In this document: positions 61,355 through 64,000 of the stretch, one piece after another
Layout of the letters: the number at the start of each line of letters is the position of its first letter
Numbering within the stretch: the stretch's first letter is position 1
DNA from: Caulobacter sp. X
Lineage (GTDB): Bacteria > Pseudomonadota > Alphaproteobacteria > Caulobacterales > Caulobacteraceae
NCBI RefSeq assembly: GCF_002742635.1
Contig: NZ_PEGF01000002.1
Location: 1,550,001-1,614,000 of the forward strand
Length of the DNA: 64,000 nt
Direction: 5' to 3'
Position numbers and translations under genes: made by a program
The notes under the pieces: generated by a model
Seen by the model: the letters and a program-made list of their open reading frames with translations, nothing else
Databases searched by the model: none
What the model was told of the DNA's origin: nothing

Positions 61355-61424
61355 ATCGCCGGGGCTCTAGGTCTGCTCCGGGAGACAACCGGGCGCAGAC
61401 CCGGTGACGCGCGAAGGGGCTTCT

Positions 61425-61994
61425 ATGAATTTGATCCTGTTCGGTCCGCCGGCGGCGGGGAAGGGCACTCAGGCCAAGCGCCTGGTCAGCGAGCGCGGCA
61501 TGGTCCAGCTCTCGACCGGCGACATGCTGCGCGCCGCCATCGCCTCGGGCTCGGAGCTCGGCCAACGCGTCAAGGGCGTGCTGGATCGCGGCGAGCTGGT
61601 CACCGACGAGATCGTCATCGCTCTGATCGAGGATCGCCTGCCCGAGGCCGAGGCGGCCGGCGGCGCGATCTTCGACGGGTTCCCGCGCACGGTCGCCCAG
61701 GCCGAGGCCCTGGATAAAATACTTTCGGCGCGCGGTCAGAAGATCGACGTGGTTCTCCGACTCAAGGTAGACGAGCCGGCCCTGATCGATCGGATCAAGA
61801 AACGGTTCGAAGAGCAGGGACGGCCCGACGACAATCCGGAAGTCTTCGTGACTCGCCTGGCCGCCTACAACGCCCAGACCGCGCCGCTGCTGCCGTATTA
61901 CCAAGGGCAGGGGAAGCTGAAGGAACTGGATGGGATGGGTTCGGTCGAAGCCGTGGCCACGTCCATCGACGCCGCTCTCTCGGGAGCAGCCTAA
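61425..61994 (+). CDS. adk: Adenylate kinase (short form)
   Basis: Balances ATP + AMP with 2 ADP. The 189-residue protein has the P-loop GPPAAGKGT (7-15), the AMP-binding STGDMLRAA, and FDGFPRTVAQAEAL. The LID is of the short type: it lacks the ~27-residue insertion with zinc cysteines present in long bacterial enzymes. The ATG at 61425, with GAAGGGG upstream, is chosen over an in-frame GTG seven codons earlier. Separated from secY by a terminator; the rpsM promoter follows. Confidence 0.96.
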   Translation: MNLILFGPPAAGKGTQAKRLVSERGMVQLSTGDMLRAAIASGSELGQRVKGVLDRGELVTDEIVIALIEDRLPEAEAAGGAIFDGFPRTVAQAEALDKILSARGQKIDVVLRLKVDEPALIDRIKKRFEEQGRPDDNPEVFVTRLAAYNAQTAPLLPYYQGQGKLKELDGMGSVEAVATSIDAALSGAA

Positions 61995-62033
61995 CAAAGC
62001 CCGAATTCATTGGATGTCCGGTGGATTCAGTTG

Positions 62034-62061
62034 TTGACGGAAGCGAAACGATCCCTATAAC
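62034..62061 (+). promoter_or_regulatory. Strong sigma-70 promoter of rpsM-rpsK-rpoA
   Basis: TTGACG (62034-62039), a 16-nt spacer and TATAAC (62056-62061); both boxes are 5/6 to consensus. It lies 108 bp upstream of the rpsM GTG start, just after adk, and would drive the alpha operon. Confidence 0.75.
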
Positions 62062-62168
62062 GGGGCGCTTCCGCGAAAGGGCGCGATCCGTGCGCGCCGG
62101 TCTTGGTCTCCTGATCAAGCCGGGCGCGCCGTTCGCGTCTTTAGTGCGTGACTAGGAGAACATTAGAC

Positions 62169-62537
62169 GTGGCCCGTATCGCAGGCGTCAACATCCCGAC
62201 GAACAAGCGCGTGCTGATCGCGCTTCAGTACATTCACGGCATCGGCCAAAAGTCCGCTCGTGACATCATCACGAAGGTGGGCATCGAGGATGCGCGTCGC
62301 GTCAATCAACTGACCGACGCCGAAGTCCTCGCGATCCGCGAGACGATCGACCGTGACTACACCGTCGAGGGCGACCTGCGTCGCGAGAACTCGATGAACA
62401 TCAAGCGCCTGATGGACCTGGCCTGCTATCGCGGCCTGCGTCACCGTAAGGGCCTGCCGGTCCGCGGTCAGCGCACTCACACGAACGCCCGCACCCGCAA
62501 GGGTCCGGCCAAGCCGATCGCCGGCAAGAAGAAGTAA
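62169..62537 (+). CDS. rpsM: 30S ribosomal protein S13 (GTG start)
   Basis: A 122-residue S13 of the 30S head: [20 protein letters not shown], a helix-two-turn-helix and the basic tail [20 protein letters not shown]. The GTG is chosen because it gives exactly the family N-terminus ([10 protein letters not shown]) and AGGAG lies 11 nt upstream; an ATG-less extension upstream is rejected. First gene of the alpha operon behind a strong promoter. Confidence 0.96.
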   Translation: MARIAGVNIPTNKRVLIALQYIHGIGQKSARDIITKVGIEDARRVNQLTDAEVLAIRETIDRDYTVEGDLRRENSMNIKRLMDLACYRGLRHRKGLPVRGQRTHTNARTRKGPAKPIAGKKK

Positions 62538-62549
62538 GGTAGCCTGACG

Positions 62550-62939
62550 ATGGCCAAGGAACCGGGTCGCGTTAAACGTCGCGAACGTAAGAACATCACC
62601 TCGGGCGTGGCGCACGTGAACGCCTCGTTCAACAACACCATGATCACCATCACCGACGCTCAGGGCAACACGATCTCGTGGTCCTCGGCCGGCATGATGG
62701 GCTTCAAGGGCTCGCGCAAGTCGACCCCGTACGCCGCTCAGATGGCCGCCGAAGACGCGGGCAAGAAGGCTGCGGAACACGGCGTGAAGACCCTGGAAGT
62801 CAACGTCTCGGGCCCGGGCTCCGGCCGTGAATCGGCCCTGCGCGCCCTCCAGGCCGCGGGCATGACCATCACGACCATCCGCGACGTCACGCCGATCCCG
62901 CACAACGGCTGCCGTCCGCCCAAGCGTCGTCGCGTCTAG
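62550..62939 (+). CDS. rpsK: 30S ribosomal protein S11
   Basis: A 129-residue S11 of the 30S platform: [19 protein letters not shown] and the C-terminal [18 protein letters not shown]. Cotranscribed with rpsM (12-nt gap). Confidence 0.98.
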   Translation: MAKEPGRVKRRERKNITSGVAHVNASFNNTMITITDAQGNTISWSSAGMMGFKGSRKSTPYAAQMAAEDAGKKAAEHGVKTLEVNVSGPGSGRESALRALQAAGMTITTIRDVTPIPHNGCRPPKRRRV

Positions 62940-62964
62940 TACTTTTTAGACCACAATCTTCCTT

Positions 62965-62991
62965 CGCCGGCTGCGCAAAACGCGGCCGGCG
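62965..62991 (+). promoter_or_regulatory. Hairpin between rpsK and rpoA
   Basis: CGCCGGC (62965-62971) pairs with GCCGGCG (62985-62991) around an inner GCG-CAAAA-CGC stem, 24 nt before the rpoA GTG. No U-run follows, so a translational or RNA-processing role is more likely than termination. Confidence 0.5.
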
Positions 62992-63015
62992 AGCCGCGTT
63001 CAAGGGACCGACCAC

Positions 63016-64000
63016 GTGATCGAAAGAAACTGGAACGAGCTGATCCGTCCTGAGAAGCCGCAGATCGAAACCGGGGCCGACGCCAGCCGCAAGGCTCGCA
63101 TCGTCGCCGAGCCGCTGGAGCGTGGTTTCGGTGTGACGCTCGGCAACGCCCTGCGTCGCGTTCTTCTCTCGTCGCTGCAAGGCGCCGCCGTCACCGCCAT
63201 CCAGATCGATGGCGTGGTGCACGAATTCTCCTCGCTCGAAGGCGTTCGTGAAGACGTCGTCGACATCGTTCTGAACATTAAGCAACTGGCCGTGCGCATG
63301 CACGCCGAAGGCCCCAAGCGCATGACCCTGCGCGCCACGGGCCCCGGTCCGGTCACCGCCGGCCAAATCGAAACCCCGGCCGACATCGAGATCCTGAACC
63401 CCGACCACGTGCTCTGCACGCTGGACGACGGCGCCTCGGTGCGGATGGAGTTCACGGTCAACACCGGCAAGGGCTATGTCCCGGCCGACCGTAACCGTCC
63501 GGAAGACGCGCCGATCGGCCTGATCGCCGTCGACGCCCTGTACTCGCCGGTCAAGCGCGTCGCCTATCGCGTCGAGCCGACCCGTCAAGGCCAGTCGCTG
63601 GACTACGACAAGCTGATCCTGGAAGTGGAAACCAACGGCGCCGTCACCCCGGTGGACGCCGTGGCCTACGCCGCCCGGATCCTGCAGGACCAACTGCAGA
63701 TCTTCATCACCTTCGAGGAACCGAAGGCCAAGTCGGCCGACGAGTCCAAGCCGGAACTGCCGTTCAACCCGGCCCTGCTGAAGAAGGTGGACGAGCTGGA
63801 ACTGTCGGTCCGTTCGGCCAACTGCCTGAAGAACGACAACATCGTCTACATCGGCGACCTGATCCAGAAGACCGAAGCCGAGATGCTCCGCACCCCGAAC
63901 TTCGGCCGCAAGTCGCTGAACGAGATCAAGGAAGTTCTCGCCGGCATGGGTCTGCACCTCGGCATGGACGTGCCGAACTGGCCGCCGGAGAACATCGAAG
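63016..64000 (+). CDS. rpoA: RNA polymerase alpha subunit, 3' end cut by window
   Basis: Alpha initiates RNA polymerase assembly and contacts promoters and activators. The 328 codons present cover the N-terminal dimerisation domain ([24 protein letters not shown] in two runs, then the [20 protein letters not shown] region), the linker, and most of the C-terminal domain ([22 protein letters not shown]). Only about ten residues appear missing. The GTG start, with AAGGGA 8 nt upstream, gives the family N-terminus [10 protein letters not shown]. Frame stays open to the right edge. Confidence 0.97.
   Translation, partial: MIERNWNELIRPEKPQIETGADASRKARIVAEPLERGFGVTLGNALRRVLLSSLQGAAVTAIQIDGVVHEFSSLEGVREDVVDIVLNIKQLAVRMHAEGPKRMTLRATGPGPVTAGQIETPADIEILNPDHVLCTLDDGASVRMEFTVNTGKGYVPADRNRPEDAPIGLIAVDALYSPVKRVAYRVEPTRQGQSLDYDKLILEVETNGAVTPVDAVAYAARILQDQLQIFITFEEPKAKSADESKPELPFNPALLKKVDELELSVRSANCLKNDNIVYIGDLIQKTEAEMLRTPNFGRKSLNEIKEVLAGMGLHLGMDVPNWPPENIE

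Overview
The window is a high-GC chromosomal segment of an alphaproteobacterium, almost certainly Caulobacter or a close Caulobacterales relative. This rests on recognised protein sequences and gene order: recN-ligA, mreBCD-pbp2-rodA, tRNA-Tyr/tRNA-Gly/tuf, a large TonB-dependent receptor, and the S10-spc-alpha ribosomal clusters. No similarity search was run. There is no rRNA, CRISPR array, integrase, transposase or replication origin.

Region by region. 1-3.7 kb: the 3' end of recN, then an unusually long ligA and a small secreted protein. 3.7-17.2 kb: housekeeping and small accessory genes, including aminopeptidase P, a Tat-exported carbonic-anhydrase-like protein, prmA, an LtrA-like membrane protein, a UvrD-type helicase, two glutathione S-transferases, aspartate aminotransferase and a TVP38-like protein. 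Two inverted hairpin repeats of one family sit between convergent genes. 17.2-20.6 kb: leuA behind a leucine-rich leader peptide with three mutually exclusive hairpins, then a methyltransferase-like protein and a DMT transporter. 21.0-26.9 kb: mreB-mreC-mreD-pbp2-rodA, the rod-shape (elongasome) operon with translationally coupled joints. 26.9-36.2 kb: hydrolases, an AT-richer islet with two broken genes, a Bcr/CflA transporter, an unusual three-gene phosphotransferase/DUF6285 operon and a TerC-family protein. 36.2-38.7 kb: rlmB, tRNA-Tyr, tRNA-Gly and tuf.

38.7-49.6 kb: a TonB receptor, a UBP-type zinc-finger protein paired with a cNMP-binding thioredoxin-reductase-like flavoprotein, fdhD with a YdeP-type molybdoenzyme, a GSGD-repeat secreted protein and a small beta-barrel protein. 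This block separates tuf from the S10 cluster. 50.2-64 kb: rpsJ to rpoA (3' end cut by the window edge), carrying 25 ribosomal protein genes plus secY, adk and rpoA. The cluster is punctuated by regulatory structures. These are a long rpsJ leader containing a terminator-like hairpin with a U-tract, a terminator and candidate promoter between rpmD and rplO, a terminator after rplO and another after secY, and a near-consensus promoter before rpsM.

The most interesting signals are regulatory RNAs: the leuA attenuator and the candidate S10-leader attenuator. Next come the UBP-finger/flavoprotein pair, the Tat-exported carbonic-anhydrase-like protein and the decayed AT-rich islet.
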